Shown one piece after another: positions 5,529-5,559 of a DNA stretch of 5,559 nt. The notes beneath the pieces are model-generated. The model made no database searches, was not told the DNA's origin, and saw nothing but the letters and a program-made list of their open reading frames with translations. The translations under genes were made by a program, and so were the position numbers. Source of the stretch: Hyphomicrobiales bacterium. GTDB taxonomy: Bacteria; Pseudomonadota; Alphaproteobacteria; Rhizobiales; Aestuariivirgaceae. The stretch lies in the NCBI GenBank assembly GCA_012032065.1, contig JAAURV010000222.1, positions 1 through 5,559 of the forward strand, read 5' to 3'. Positions within the stretch are counted from its first letter, which is position 1. Each line of letters opens with the position of its first letter.

Positions 5529-5559
5529 CCGCTCGCGCTGAACTTGCCGTGCCGGACGC

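Overview
The window looks like the chromosome of a GC-rich alphaproteobacterium. The supporting evidence is the MarR/OmpR-type regulator/histidine kinase gene order (like Rhodobacter petP-petR), a YbjN-proC gene pair, and three kinds of short palindromic repeat of the sort scattered through Rhizobiales-like genomes. I cannot name the genus. Nothing here is a phage, transposon, CRISPR or defence system, and I found no convincing new multi-gene system.

Left part (1-1280), disrupted. A TetR-family regulator enters from the left edge (+ strand) and is split by one frameshift. It overlaps tail to tail by 8 bp with a DUF1203 gene (- strand) that carries two frameshifts. The 5' end of DUF1203 abuts a MarR-family regulator gene (+ strand) at about 890-915. 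Both genes lack their N-terminal codons there, and no intergenic spacer or promoter remains between them.

Middle (948-3315, + strand). MarR, an OmpR-type response regulator and an EnvZ-like membrane histidine kinase are linked by 4-bp GTGA and ATGA overlaps. They should be translated together as a sensory operon. The kinase carries a compensating pair of frameshifts near its N-terminus. All five frameshifts in the window can be repaired by a single base in a short G/C run, so sequencing error has to be weighed against real decay.

Right part (3466-5306, - strand). A YbjN-domain protein is followed by proC (pyrroline-5-carboxylate reductase, last step of proline synthesis), with a one-base TGATG overlap, and then by csaA (small tRNA-binding OB-fold protein). 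A palindromic repeat pair sits between proC and csaA. A different pair separates the convergent kinase and csaA genes. A third repeat type lies in the non-coding stretch at the right end.

The most informative signal is in the repeat pair at 3821-3966. Its two inverted 47-nt copies differ at seven positions, and six of these form three compensated base pairs, so hairpin structure has been conserved while sequence changed.
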